Translations under genes and position numbers: made by a program
Notes under the pieces: generated by a model
The model's database searches: none
Seen by the model: the letters and a program-made list of their open reading frames with translations, nothing else
Told to the model about the DNA's origin: nothing
In this document: positions 1 to 6,116 of the stretch, piece after piece
How the letters are laid out: each line of letters begins with the position of its first letter
Position numbering within the stretch: the first letter of the stretch is position 1
Assembly (NCBI GenBank): GCA_948999435.1
Contig: CARJCM010000063.1
Coordinates: forward strand, 1 to 7,516
Direction of reading: 5' to 3'
Length of the DNA stretch: 7,516 nt
Source of the DNA: an uncultured Bacilli bacterium
Lineage (GTDB): Bacteria > Bacillota_I > Bacilli_A > RF39 > UBA660

Positions 1-18
1 ATCAGAACTACACTTTTT

Positions 19-46
19 ATTATACTATTAAATATGAAAAAGTCTA
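19..46 (-). promoter_or_regulatory. sigma-A-type promoter reading off the left edge
   Basis: On the minus strand a perfect TATAAT (19-24) lies 16 bp downstream of TAGACT (41-46), which matches TTGACA at four of six positions. The expected transcription start is near position 12, so the gene it serves is beyond the left edge and cannot be identified. Two Spo0A-box-like sites lie just upstream (56-72). Murf ends at 119 with no visible terminator, so the downstream gene might also receive read-through. Confidence 0.5.
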
Positions 47-55
47 GAAAAAGCG

Positions 56-72
56 TTCGACAAATTCCGACA
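56..72 (-). promoter_or_regulatory. tandem Spo0A-box-like sites
   Basis: Read on the minus strand, TGTCGAA (56-62) matches the 0A-box consensus TGNCGAA exactly. TGTCGGA (66-72) is one mismatch away, in the same orientation and offset by exactly 10 bp, about one helical turn. Both lie immediately upstream of the promoter at 19-46, about 47 and 57 bp before its expected start site. That is a position from which Spo0A activates sigma-A promoters in Bacillus. The binding factor is inferred from the motif alone; a 7-bp motif can occur by chance and no Spo0A gene is visible here. Confidence 0.3.
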
Positions 73-118
73 TATTCTGCATCTATTACTTATTTAAACT
101 GCACTTATTATTGTTATG

Positions 119-1486
119 CTATTTTATCTTTTCAACTATTTCCTTGAATTTCATACTATTACTTGCTTTTATTAAATAATTATCTCCTGGCTTTTTAATG
201 CTATTTATTAATTCTATAGCTCCACTTTTATCATTAAAATGATAGTTATTTTCTTTTTTAAATCCTAATACGATTGCTTCTTCATTAATGTATTTTGCAA
301 AATCTCCGATGGTTATTAAAATATCTATATTATTTTTAATAATTAAATTTCCAATGCTACGATGTATTTTCTCACTAAAATCTCCTAGCTCTTTTATATC
401 ACCCAGAACTGCAATTTTACGACCTCTAAAAGTACTTAGTACTTCTAAAGCATAATATACTGAGTCATAACTGGCATTATATGTATCATTTATTATAGCT
501 ATATCATTATTATTTATAAGCTCCATACGATCAGGCTCTAAAGGGATGCTTTTTAGTTTTTCTATTATATCTTCAGCTTTAACTTCAAAATGTTTTCCTA
601 TAGCATAAGCGATAATTGAATTATAAATAAAATGCTTTCCTATGACATTTATATCAATTTGGTTGTTTTCAATGCTAAAATGACTACCATTTTTATCATA
701 TTTTAAGTCTCGACCTTGAAATTCACTTTCGTTATCTATACCATAAGTAAATGTAGGTATTTTATTTTCTTTATTGCTATACCATTTATTTAATAAATCA
801 TTATCATTATTGATGAATAATACATCTTGTAAGCCTTCAAGTAATTCTAGTTTGGCTTTTAAGATGTTCTCTCGACTTCCTAAATTACCGATATGGGCTG
901 TACCAATATTAATAATTACTCCAATATTTGGTTTTAAAAAATTGGTTAATTTACTGATTTCACCAGCTTGACTCATTCCTAATTCGATTACTGCGATTTC
1001 TTCGTCACTTACTTTTAATATAGTTAGTGCTAAGCCAATAAGTGTATTTAAATTGCCACTCGTTTTTAAAACTTTATATTTGCTTGATAAAACATCAGAG
1101 ATAATATTTTTAGTGCTAGTCTTGCCAACGCTGCCTGTAACGGCGATGATTGGTATATTTAACTTCTCTCTTATTGGCTTTGCTAAACCTACTAAAAATT
1201 CTTCGATGTTGTCTACTATAATAAGATTCTTATCCTTATATTTATCTTTTAAATCTTTAGCTATATCAATCTTTTTAGATAATATACATGTCTTGGCTCC
1301 TTTCCTGTAAGCTTCTTCAAAATAATCATTGCCATCAAAATTGTCACCTTTTATGCCAATGAAAACATCTCCATCTTTTACAATTCTGGAATCTTTGCTA
1401 AAATTATTAAAATCTACTAAATCATTTTCGCTTCCAAATATTAATCTAGCATTACTTTTCCCAATCATTTCTTTTATCTTAATCAT
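119..1486 (-). CDS. murF: UDP-N-acetylmuramoyl-tripeptide--D-alanyl-D-alanine ligase
   Basis: MurF joins D-Ala-D-Ala to UDP-MurNAc-tripeptide using ATP. It is a cytoplasmic enzyme and the last soluble amino-acid ligation before lipid I. The protein has 455 residues, normal for MurF. Numbered from the chosen start, the N-terminal substrate-binding domain carries DSR near 32-34, the Mur-ligase P-loop TGSVGKTSTK is at 117-126, ELGMSQAGEI is at about 168-177, and the ADP-binding motif NDTYNASYDS is at about 333-342 (NANP is more usual). The C-terminal domain contains LGDIKELG. An ATG nine bases upstream (1493-1495) directly abuts the Shine-Dalgarno AAGGA (1496-1500), so the ATG at 1484-1486, spaced 9 bases from it, is preferred. 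No ddl, murE or mraY is adjacent. No hairpin terminator is seen after its TAG. Confidence 0.95.
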   Translation of the reverse strand: MIKIKEMIGKSNARLIFGSENDLVDFNNFSKDSRIVKDGDVFIGIKGDNFDGNDYFEEAYRKGAKTCILSKKIDIAKDLKDKYKDKNLIIVDNIEEFLVGLAKPIREKLNIPIIAVTGSVGKTSTKNIISDVLSSKYKVLKTSGNLNTLIGLALTILKVSDEEIAVIELGMSQAGEISKLTNFLKPNIGVIINIGTAHIGNLGSRENILKAKLELLEGLQDVLFINNDNDLLNKWYSNKENKIPTFTYGIDNESEFQGRDLKYDKNGSHFSIENNQIDINVIGKHFIYNSIIAYAIGKHFEVKAEDIIEKLKSIPLEPDRMELINNNDIAIINDTYNASYDSVYYALEVLSTFRGRKIAVLGDIKELGDFSEKIHRSIGNLIIKNNIDILITIGDFAKYINEEAIVLGFKKENNYHFNDKSGAIELINSIKKPGDNYLIKASNSMKFKEIVEKIK

Positions 1487-1495
1487 TATAATCAT

Positions 1496-1500
1496 TCCTT
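1496..1500 (-). promoter_or_regulatory. ribosome binding site deciding the murF start
   Basis: AAGGA on the minus strand touches the first in-frame ATG (1493-1495) with no spacer but sits 9 bases before the next one (1484-1486). This favours the second ATG and a protein shorter by three residues. Confidence 0.65.
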
Positions 1501-1506
1501 TGTTAA

Positions 1507-1515
1507 ATTATATCA
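1507..1515 (-). promoter_or_regulatory. extended -10 promoter of murF
   Basis: TGATATAAT on the minus strand is a full extended -10 element (TGN plus TATAAT). No good -35 hexamer occurs at 16-18 bp, as expected for extended -10 promoters. The predicted start falls at about 1500, next to the Shine-Dalgarno site, so the leader would be very short. Confidence 0.5.
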
Positions 1516-1566
1516 TTTAATTTAATTTTTATATATGAAAATGAGTTTTTTAGGCATTTACTAGAC

Positions 1567-1588
1567 AAAAAAAGAAGAATCAATCTTC
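1567..1588 (-). terminator. weak intrinsic terminator after the small RHH-like gene
   Basis: On the minus strand GAAGA, a five-base loop and TCTTC are followed by seven T residues (1567-1573). The stem is only 5 bp and overlaps the stop codon of the small gene, so it would be a weak terminator. The murF promoter starts 51 bp further on. Confidence 0.4.
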
Positions 1589-1753
1589 CATATTATCAAG
1601 AGCATACTTAATAGCCTCTATTACAAACTTAGTAAATGTTACATCTCCTTTTACTTTATTTATTTCATTAAATAGTTCTTTACTAAATCTTATATTGCGA
1701 AAGATATATTCTTCATTTTCATTTTCTATCTTAAACTTATTCATATATCCCAT
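1580..1753 (-). CDS. small ribbon-helix-helix-like protein
   Basis: This 57-codon frame begins five bases after the TAG of the 427-residue surface protein and is probably translated by coupling with it. No good Shine-Dalgarno precedes the ATG at 1751-1753. A second in-frame ATG (1742-1744) has a weak GGGAT just before it and would give 54 residues. After an acidic, polar N-terminus (IENENEE), the strand-like YIFRNIRFS is followed by helix KELFNEINKVK and a second helix from TFTKFVIEA to the end. This strand-helix-helix order is that of Arc/MetJ-type DNA-binding domains, which act as dimers. That assignment comes from pattern reading, not from a recognised named family. It could autoregulate the operon, or be the antitoxin-like half of something with no visible partner. 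The stop is TGA. Confidence 0.65.
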   Translation of the reverse strand: MGYMNKFKIENENEEYIFRNIRFSKELFNEINKVKGDVTFTKFVIEAIKYALDNMED

Positions 1754-1758
1754 TGATA

Positions 1759-3042
1759 CTATTGCACAACATATGGCGAATTTATAGTACCATTTCCTCC
1801 TGCTTGAAACTGGGTATCAGCTTTCAGATTTATTACTGGGCGCAAACCACGAGTAGTATCATTCACGAGGTAGGAGCTGAGGTAGCCATACATATTCACA
1901 CAGAACACGTTAACATAGTCACCCGAAGTAGACGGAGTCATGGTCCAGTAGTGCTGTCCGTTGTATAGATAGTATGAATTATTATCTGCTTTCTTTCCTC
2001 CTGCATACATTACCTCATCTGCTGTGATTAACCCTACCTTTAATGTATATACATCTCCTGAATTACAACTTAATGTTGGTGCATAATCTGTATACAACCT
2101 CTTGTTACCTGCATAATTAAAGAAACTTCCATTTATCGTCCATGTATATCCTGATGCTGCATTCCTATCGTTACAATACTTTCCATCCGCTACCTTCGCT
2201 GAATATGTTGTATTATTTCCTATATTACTATTATACCAACTCTCTAATTGTGTCTTAGCATTTGACGCTGTTCCACCTAAGGTTCTTTGACTTGTTCCTG
2301 TATATGTCCATCCTGCATAATTTGATTTATTATTTGATGTATTATATTGAATGTTTGTCTTGGCTATACTTTCTGCTGTTCTTGTTCCATTTGCATGGCA
2401 TGTTGCTCCGTCATATATTAATCTAATACTCTCATCTCCATTGATTCTTACTATTCTCCAACAGAATCCCGCAAACTTTACATAGTTGTTTGTTACTGCT
2501 CCTCTCCAGTAATAGCTATACCCTCCATATACTGGATCGCTTACCTTATATACTCCCTCATCAGAGGTCGCTATATTACTGAATGTTGGTGCCCCTGTCT
2601 TAGGATTTACTGCTGCAATTAGCTCTGTTACATTTGTTATTGGTGGTACATATTTATCAAAATATAAATAACATTTATCTGTTGCTGCTAAGTTGCTAAA
2701 TATATGCTCGCCATTACTATTTGTATATAGTCTTATATTGGTATCTTTATTTTTATTATCTAATGTACAATAGCTCTTTTCTTCATTTATTACATATCCA
2801 CTTGCGGGCATTCTATTCTCTATTTCTTTATAGTTGCTTCCATCTTCACTTTGATACATTGCCATTATTTTAAAATCATATGCTTTATAATTTATTGTTC
2901 CTCTTACTAATGGTATATCTTGTGTTAACTTATATTTTGCCCTAGTTGTAGTTATAGTTATCGCAGATATTACACATACTAATATCAAACCTCCTATTAG
3001 TATTTTCTTTTTATGACTTTTTCTTATTCTTTCAAATTGCAT
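1759..3042 (-). CDS. membrane-anchored or secreted protein with C-type-lectin-like variable C-terminus
   Basis: The 427-residue protein has a basic N-terminus (R5 to K13) and a hydrophobic segment at about 14-30 ending in TTTRA-KYK, either a signal peptide or a membrane anchor, so the rest should be outside the cell. Cysteines at 92, 123, 194, 215, 290, 326 and 381 could form disulfides. The core FAGFCWRIVRINGD (190-203) and the end (YWTMTP at 365-370, GLRPVINL at 399-406, then GGNGT and SPYVV) resemble DUF6273/C-type-lectin-fold proteins common in gut Firmicutes. Residues about 357-427 are encoded by a GC-richer stretch with different codon use, like a DGR variable region. The start has a strong Shine-Dalgarno (AAGGAAGGGG, 3050-3059) and a consensus promoter. 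The gene is divergent from an XRE regulator and followed by an RHH-like gene. Function is unknown; surface binding or adhesion is inferred from the fold and location. Confidence 0.8.
   Translation of the reverse strand: MQFERIRKSHKKKILIGGLILVCVISAITITTTRAKYKLTQDIPLVRGTINYKAYDFKIMAMYQSEDGSNYKEIENRMPASGYVINEEKSYCTLDNKNKDTNIRLYTNSNGEHIFSNLAATDKCYLYFDKYVPPITNVTELIAAVNPKTGAPTFSNIATSDEGVYKVSDPVYGGYSYYWRGAVTNNYVKFAGFCWRIVRINGDESIRLIYDGATCHANGTRTAESIAKTNIQYNTSNNKSNYAGWTYTGTSQRTLGGTASNAKTQLESWYNSNIGNNTTYSAKVADGKYCNDRNAASGYTWTINGSFFNYAGNKRLYTDYAPTLSCNSGDVYTLKVGLITADEVMYAGGKKADNNSYYLYNGQHYWTMTPSTSGDYVNVFCVNMYGYLSSYLVNDTTRGLRPVINLKADTQFQAGGNGTINSPYVVQ
1780..1980 (-). other. candidate DGR variable region (C-terminal coding end)
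   Basis: Hand-counted GC is 79/180 (44%) over 1801-1980, against 14/60 (23%) at 2701-2760 in the same gene. Between residues D375 and R398 (1849-1920), fixed-looking codons (GTG, CTC, GGC) alternate with codons ending in C or T whose first two bases vary: GAC, TAT, TGT, TAC, AGC, TCC, CTC, AAT, GAT, ACT, CGT. This is what adenine mutagenesis of AAC/AAT template codons yields. The conserved GLRPV follows, where DGR targets have their non-variable anchor. No template repeat or reverse transcriptase is in the window, so the assignment is inference, and exact borders cannot be set. Confidence 0.45.
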
Positions 3043-3049
3043 TATTTAT

Positions 3050-3059
3050 CCCCTTCCTT
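3050..3059 (-). promoter_or_regulatory. strong ribosome binding site of the surface protein gene
   Basis: On the minus strand AAGGAAGGGG lies 7 bases before the ATG at 3040-3042. It is the strongest purine-rich site of the window and predicts efficient translation. Confidence 0.75.
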
Positions 3060-3073
3060 AAGTTCTAAATAAC

Positions 3074-3081
3074 GAGCGCTC
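3074..3081 (-). repeat. GAGCGCTC palindrome in the leader of the surface protein gene
   Basis: This perfect 8-bp palindrome, 6 of 8 bases G or C, stands out in a leader that is otherwise almost all A and T. It lies between the -10 element (3114-3119) and the Shine-Dalgarno, downstream of the expected start site. It could be a roadblock-type operator or a small RNA hairpin; it may also be chance. Confidence 0.3.
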
Positions 3082-3113
3082 AATTATATTAGAAATTTAT
3101 CATTTATATTAAA

Positions 3114-3142
3114 ATTATAATATTTCATATAATAAAAGTCAA
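3114..3142 (-). promoter_or_regulatory. consensus sigma-A promoter of the surface protein gene
   Basis: Minus strand TTGACT (3137-3142), a 17-bp spacer and a perfect TATAAT (3114-3119). Eleven of twelve hexamer positions match consensus, so the promoter is expected to be strong unless repressed. The start would be near 3107, giving a leader of about 65 bases that contains the GAGCGCTC palindrome. Confidence 0.85.
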
Positions 3143-3161
3143 GAAAAATATTTCTATTTTG

Positions 3162-3174
3162 GCAATGCAATTGC
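3162..3174. promoter_or_regulatory. inverted repeat GCAAT-N3-ATTGC, candidate regulator operator
   Basis: A perfect 5-3-5 inverted repeat lies between the two divergent genes, 20 bp upstream of the surface-gene -35 and 42 bases before the ATG of the XRE gene. It overlaps TTGGCA (3159-3164), the best -35-like hexamer for the XRE gene, for which no convincing -10 is seen. Such short palindromes are typical operators of XRE repressors, so control of itself and possibly of the surface gene is plausible but inferred. Confidence 0.35.
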
Positions 3175-3215
3175 TATTTTAATTACTAATTGAGAAACTT
3201 AATGTGGTGATAAAA

Positions 3216-3683
3216 ATGAATTATAGTTCAAAAATGAAGAAAACAAGACTAGAAAATGGGCATCTTCAAAAAAATATTGCTGAATATTTAGAGATATCTC
3301 CCTTTACATATAGTCATTATGAAACCAAAGATAATATAATTCCTATTAATCATTTAATCAAGTTTTGTGATTTTTATAATGTTTCTCTAGATTATATATT
3401 TGATTTTAATAACGTAAAACAATACGATAATTCTATAAATGAGGTTAATTCTATCTTGGCAGGCAAAAGATTAAAGGAATTTAGAAAAGATAACAAATTA
3501 ACACAAAATAAGCTTGCAGAATTGTTAAATACAAATCAATCAGTTGTAGCCAATTATGAACGTGGTAGAAATATAATTGCTACTCCATTTCTTTATGAAA
3601 TATGCTCTAAATATAATATTAGTGCTGATTATCTTCTTGGTAAAATAGATAGTCCTAAATATCTTAATAATGAAAAAATCTAG
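3216..3683 (+). CDS. XRE-family regulator with two helix-turn-helix domains
   Basis: This 155-residue cytoplasmic protein consists almost wholly of two Cro/CI-type HTH domains. The first spans about residues 6-62 (KTRLENGHLQ to LDYIFD), the second about 84-143 (GKRLKEFRKDNKLTQ, then QSVVANYERG, to SADYLLG). The second matches the family closely, including the LTQxxLA and YERG positions. The first is divergent (LQKNIAEYL, YSHYE). There is no ligand-binding or protease domain, so it should act as a simple DNA-binding regulator, perhaps using both HTHs in one chain. A GTG in the same frame lies 12 bases upstream, but the ATG at 3216 has GGTGA (3206-3210) five bases before it and is preferred. 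It is transcribed divergently from the surface protein gene, which is its likely target along with itself. The stop lies inside a strong terminator hairpin. Confidence 0.85.
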   Translation: MNYSSKMKKTRLENGHLQKNIAEYLEISPFTYSHYETKDNIIPINHLIKFCDFYNVSLDYIFDFNNVKQYDNSINEVNSILAGKRLKEFRKDNKLTQNKLAELLNTNQSVVANYERGRNIIATPFLYEICSKYNISADYLLGKIDSPKYLNNEKI

Positions 3684-3704
3684 ATAATTGATATCTAGGT
3701 TTTT
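3674..3704. terminator. bidirectional intrinsic terminator between the XRE gene and lon
   Basis: CTAGATA (3680-3686), a five-base loop and TATCTAG (3692-3698) form a perfect 7-bp stem. It is extended by one G-T pair and five A-T pairs using the flanking A and T tracts. A T tract follows on either strand, so it can terminate both convergent genes. It overlaps the last codons and stop of the XRE gene and ends 3 bases from the lon stop. Confidence 0.85.
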
Positions 3705-3706
3705 AT

Positions 3707-6001
3707 TTAGAATAATTCATCATATATTTCTAAAAAGTTTTTAATTAATTTAATTTCTAAATTCTCTTTTATTTCTTCAGGTATTTCTTCTAAATCTAAT
3801 TCGTTAGATAATGGTATGTATATTGTTTTAATATTATTTTTATAAGCTCCGATGATTTTTTCTTTAATACCACCAACTTTTAAAATATCACCGTTTAAAG
3901 ATATTTCACCTGTAAAGGCTATATTATTTGATATCTTCTTACAAGTTATAAGACTTAAAATGCTAGTAATGATAGCAACGCCTGAACTTGGGCCATCTTT
4001 TTTAATAGCTCCCTCTAAAAAGTGGATATGTAAATCTTTGATGTTGAAGAAGAAGTCATCTATTTTGAATTTCTTTAAATTTGATTTGATATAACTTAAT
4101 GCAACTTTTGCAGATTCTTCCATAGTTTGACCTAACATTCCTGTGATTGCGAAATTTCCTTTTCCTTCAAATATGCAAGTTTCAATTGGCATTACAACAC
4201 CACCAAAAGGGGTAACCCCCAGACCATTTACTCTACCTATATACTCATGCTTTTTATTTTCAAGTTTTAAATATTTTGGGATTCCTAAATAATCTTTAAG
4301 TCTTACTTTACTTATTTTGGTTCGATCATTAACACGTCCTAAAACTACTAATTTACGGATAATTTTTTCTAATGAACGATATAGTTCTCTTACTCCCGCT
4401 TCTTTAGTATAAGCTTCTATTAAAAAGGCTAACATATCGTCACTCATAGTGATGATTTTATTGTCAATTTTGTTATCATCTAAAATCTTAGGAATTAAAT
4501 AACGATTGGCTATATCTATTTTTTCTAAATCAGTATAACTTGATAATTCTATTATCTCTAAGCGATCTTTTAATGCTGAGGGGATTCCTTCAATATTATT
4601 TGCAGTTAAAATAAAGAATACTTTGGATAAATCAAATGCTTCTTCAATGTAATTATCAATAAATTCGCTGTTTTGCTCTCTATCTAATATATCTAATAAA
4701 ACTCCAGTAGGATCATCTTTATGATTTATAGTTATTTTATCTATTTCATCAATTAAGAATACGGGGTTTTTGCTTTCGCATTTTCTTAATCCTTGAATAA
4801 TCTTTCCTGGCATAGAGCCCATATAAGTTCTTCTGTGCCCGATTAACTCTGATGAATCATTTAAACCGCCAACACTAATTTTGTAAAATTTACGATTTAA
4901 ACTGCTAGCTATACTTCTAGCTATGCTGGTTTTCCCTACACCTGGAGGACCTACTAAACATATTATTGGACTTTTAATATCAGGGTTGTTGTTTTTTAAA
5001 GCGACATATTCTAGAATTCTTTCTTTTACTTCTTTTAATCCATAATGATTTTTGTCTAATTTTTCTTTTATGTCTTCAATATTATTGTTTTCGAAATTAC
5101 TTTTGTTCCAAGGTAAATTTAAAATCCAATCTAAGTAATTTTTTATCATAGCATTCTCAGGGGAGATATCACTTGTGTAACTTAATTTTTTAATTTCAGT
5201 TGAAATTTTATTATGAGTAGATTTACCTAGATTTAATTTATCTAATTTAGTGGTATATTCATTGCCATTACTCCCATCTAAGCCTAATTCTTTTTCAATA
5301 ATATGTATTTTTTCTTTTAAAATAAACTCTTTTTGGTTTTGTTCTAATGTTTCAGATAATTCTGCTTCAATCTCTTCTTCTAATTTTAAAACTTCTAATT
5401 CTATTTTAATGTCTTTTAATAAGCTTTTGGCACGATATAAAGCATTTATCTCTTCAATATATTCTAATTTCTTATTAAATGATATAGGTAAAAAGGCACA
5501 TATTGCATCCGTTAGTCTATCTAGGTTATCGATGGTTTTAATATGATTTATGATACTATTAGAAACATGATTAGATGCTGAGACATAATCAGTGACTAAT
5601 TCAATTAATTTTTGGATATTAGCTTTTTTCTCAACTTCATCAAAGTCTGGCAAATCTATTTTGGCAACCGCAACTTCTAATATATCGCTGTTTTCGTTAT
5701 TATTAGAAAATTCGAGAATCTTTACTCTTTCAATTCCTTTTATAGTTACTCTAACATTGCCATTGGGTAATTCAATTCGACTTTTTATTTTGCCTATGAC
5801 ACCAACTTCAGGAAGATCGCTGACTTCTGGGGTTTCCTCAACTAAATTTTTAGGTGTAATTACTAGTAGATGACGATTGTATTCAGCGTTTGCTAATGAC
5901 GTTACACTCTTACTTAGTTCATTGTTTAATTCTATTTTTACTTCTTGATTAGGAAGTAAGATTAATCCTTTTAAGAGCATTACTGGAAATTTTTGTTGCA
6001 T
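3707..6001 (-). CDS. lon: ATP-dependent protease Lon (LonA type)
   Basis: Lon is a cytoplasmic hexameric AAA+ protease that unfolds and degrades misfolded and certain regulatory proteins. All parts are present in 764 residues, close to other Firmicute LonA proteins. They are an N-terminal substrate-binding domain (about 5-180), a charged helical coiled-coil region (about 190-300, rich in E and K), and an AAA+ module with Walker A GPPGVGKT (351-358), Walker B VFLIDEID (414-421), sensor-1 TAN (466-468), R480 as probable arginine finger and sensor-2 R538 in GVREL. The C-terminal protease domain has S672 in DGPSSG and K715 in GGIKEK as the Ser-Lys dyad, 43 residues apart as in E. coli Lon. PSSG replaces the commoner PSAG. 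GGAGG (6013-6017) lies 11 bases before the ATG, a slightly long spacing. It has its own promoter and shares a convergent terminator with the XRE gene. No CtsR-like or CIRCE-like operator is seen. Confidence 0.98.
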   Translation of the reverse strand: MQQKFPVMLLKGLILLPNQEVKIELNNELSKSVTSLANAEYNRHLLVITPKNLVEETPEVSDLPEVGVIGKIKSRIELPNGNVRVTIKGIERVKILEFSNNNENSDILEVAVAKIDLPDFDEVEKKANIQKLIELVTDYVSASNHVSNSIINHIKTIDNLDRLTDAICAFLPISFNKKLEYIEEINALYRAKSLLKDIKIELEVLKLEEEIEAELSETLEQNQKEFILKEKIHIIEKELGLDGSNGNEYTTKLDKLNLGKSTHNKISTEIKKLSYTSDISPENAMIKNYLDWILNLPWNKSNFENNNIEDIKEKLDKNHYGLKEVKERILEYVALKNNNPDIKSPIICLVGPPGVGKTSIARSIASSLNRKFYKISVGGLNDSSELIGHRRTYMGSMPGKIIQGLRKCESKNPVFLIDEIDKITINHKDDPTGVLLDILDREQNSEFIDNYIEEAFDLSKVFFILTANNIEGIPSALKDRLEIIELSSYTDLEKIDIANRYLIPKILDDNKIDNKIITMSDDMLAFLIEAYTKEAGVRELYRSLEKIIRKLVVLGRVNDRTKISKVRLKDYLGIPKYLKLENKKHEYIGRVNGLGVTPFGGVVMPIETCIFEGKGNFAITGMLGQTMEESAKVALSYIKSNLKKFKIDDFFFNIKDLHIHFLEGAIKKDGPSSGVAIITSILSLITCKKISNNIAFTGEISLNGDILKVGGIKEKIIGAYKNNIKTIYIPLSNELDLEEIPEEIKENLEIKLIKNFLEIYDELF

Positions 6002-6039
6002 ATTTTAATCTTCCTCCCATTTCTTTAACATTGCATTTT

Positions 6040-6068
6040 ATTATATAAATAAAGATACAATTTGTCTA
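6040..6068 (-). promoter_or_regulatory. sigma-A promoter of lon
   Basis: Minus strand TAGACA (6063-6068, five of six matches), a 17-bp spacer and a perfect TATAAT (6040-6045). Transcription should start near 6033, giving a leader of about 32 bases. This makes lon independent of the ATP-grasp gene upstream, although no clear terminator separates the two. Confidence 0.8.
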
Positions 6069-6116
6069 CCTTATTTGATAACTTTTTTAATCTTTTTAAC
6101 TGCCAAATTTTTACTT

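Noticed and set aside
73..118. Terminator after murF from the repeated TGCAG words
   Set aside because: The two TGCAG copies are direct, not inverted, and no hairpin with a T tract could be drawn.
774..1520. Plus-strand open frames opposite murF (774-971, 1053-1310, 1329-1520)
   Set aside because: They lie antisense to a gene with full MurF motifs and have low-complexity, hydrophobic translations typical of the reverse of an AT-rich coding strand.
1753..1968. Plus-strand 71-codon open frame opposite the surface protein end
   Set aside because: It is open only because the GC-richer variable-looking region lacks reverse-strand stops. It has no ribosome binding site and no recognisable motif.
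3852..5873. Plus-strand open frames inside lon (3852-4094, 5250-5546, 5592-5873)
   Set aside because: They are antisense to well-conserved Lon domains and their translations are Ser/Leu/Phe-rich shadows.
6002..6116. CtsR or CIRCE heat-shock operator upstream of lon
   Set aside because: Neither the GGTCAAA heptad repeat nor the long CIRCE inverted repeat is present; only a plain sigma-A promoter is visible.
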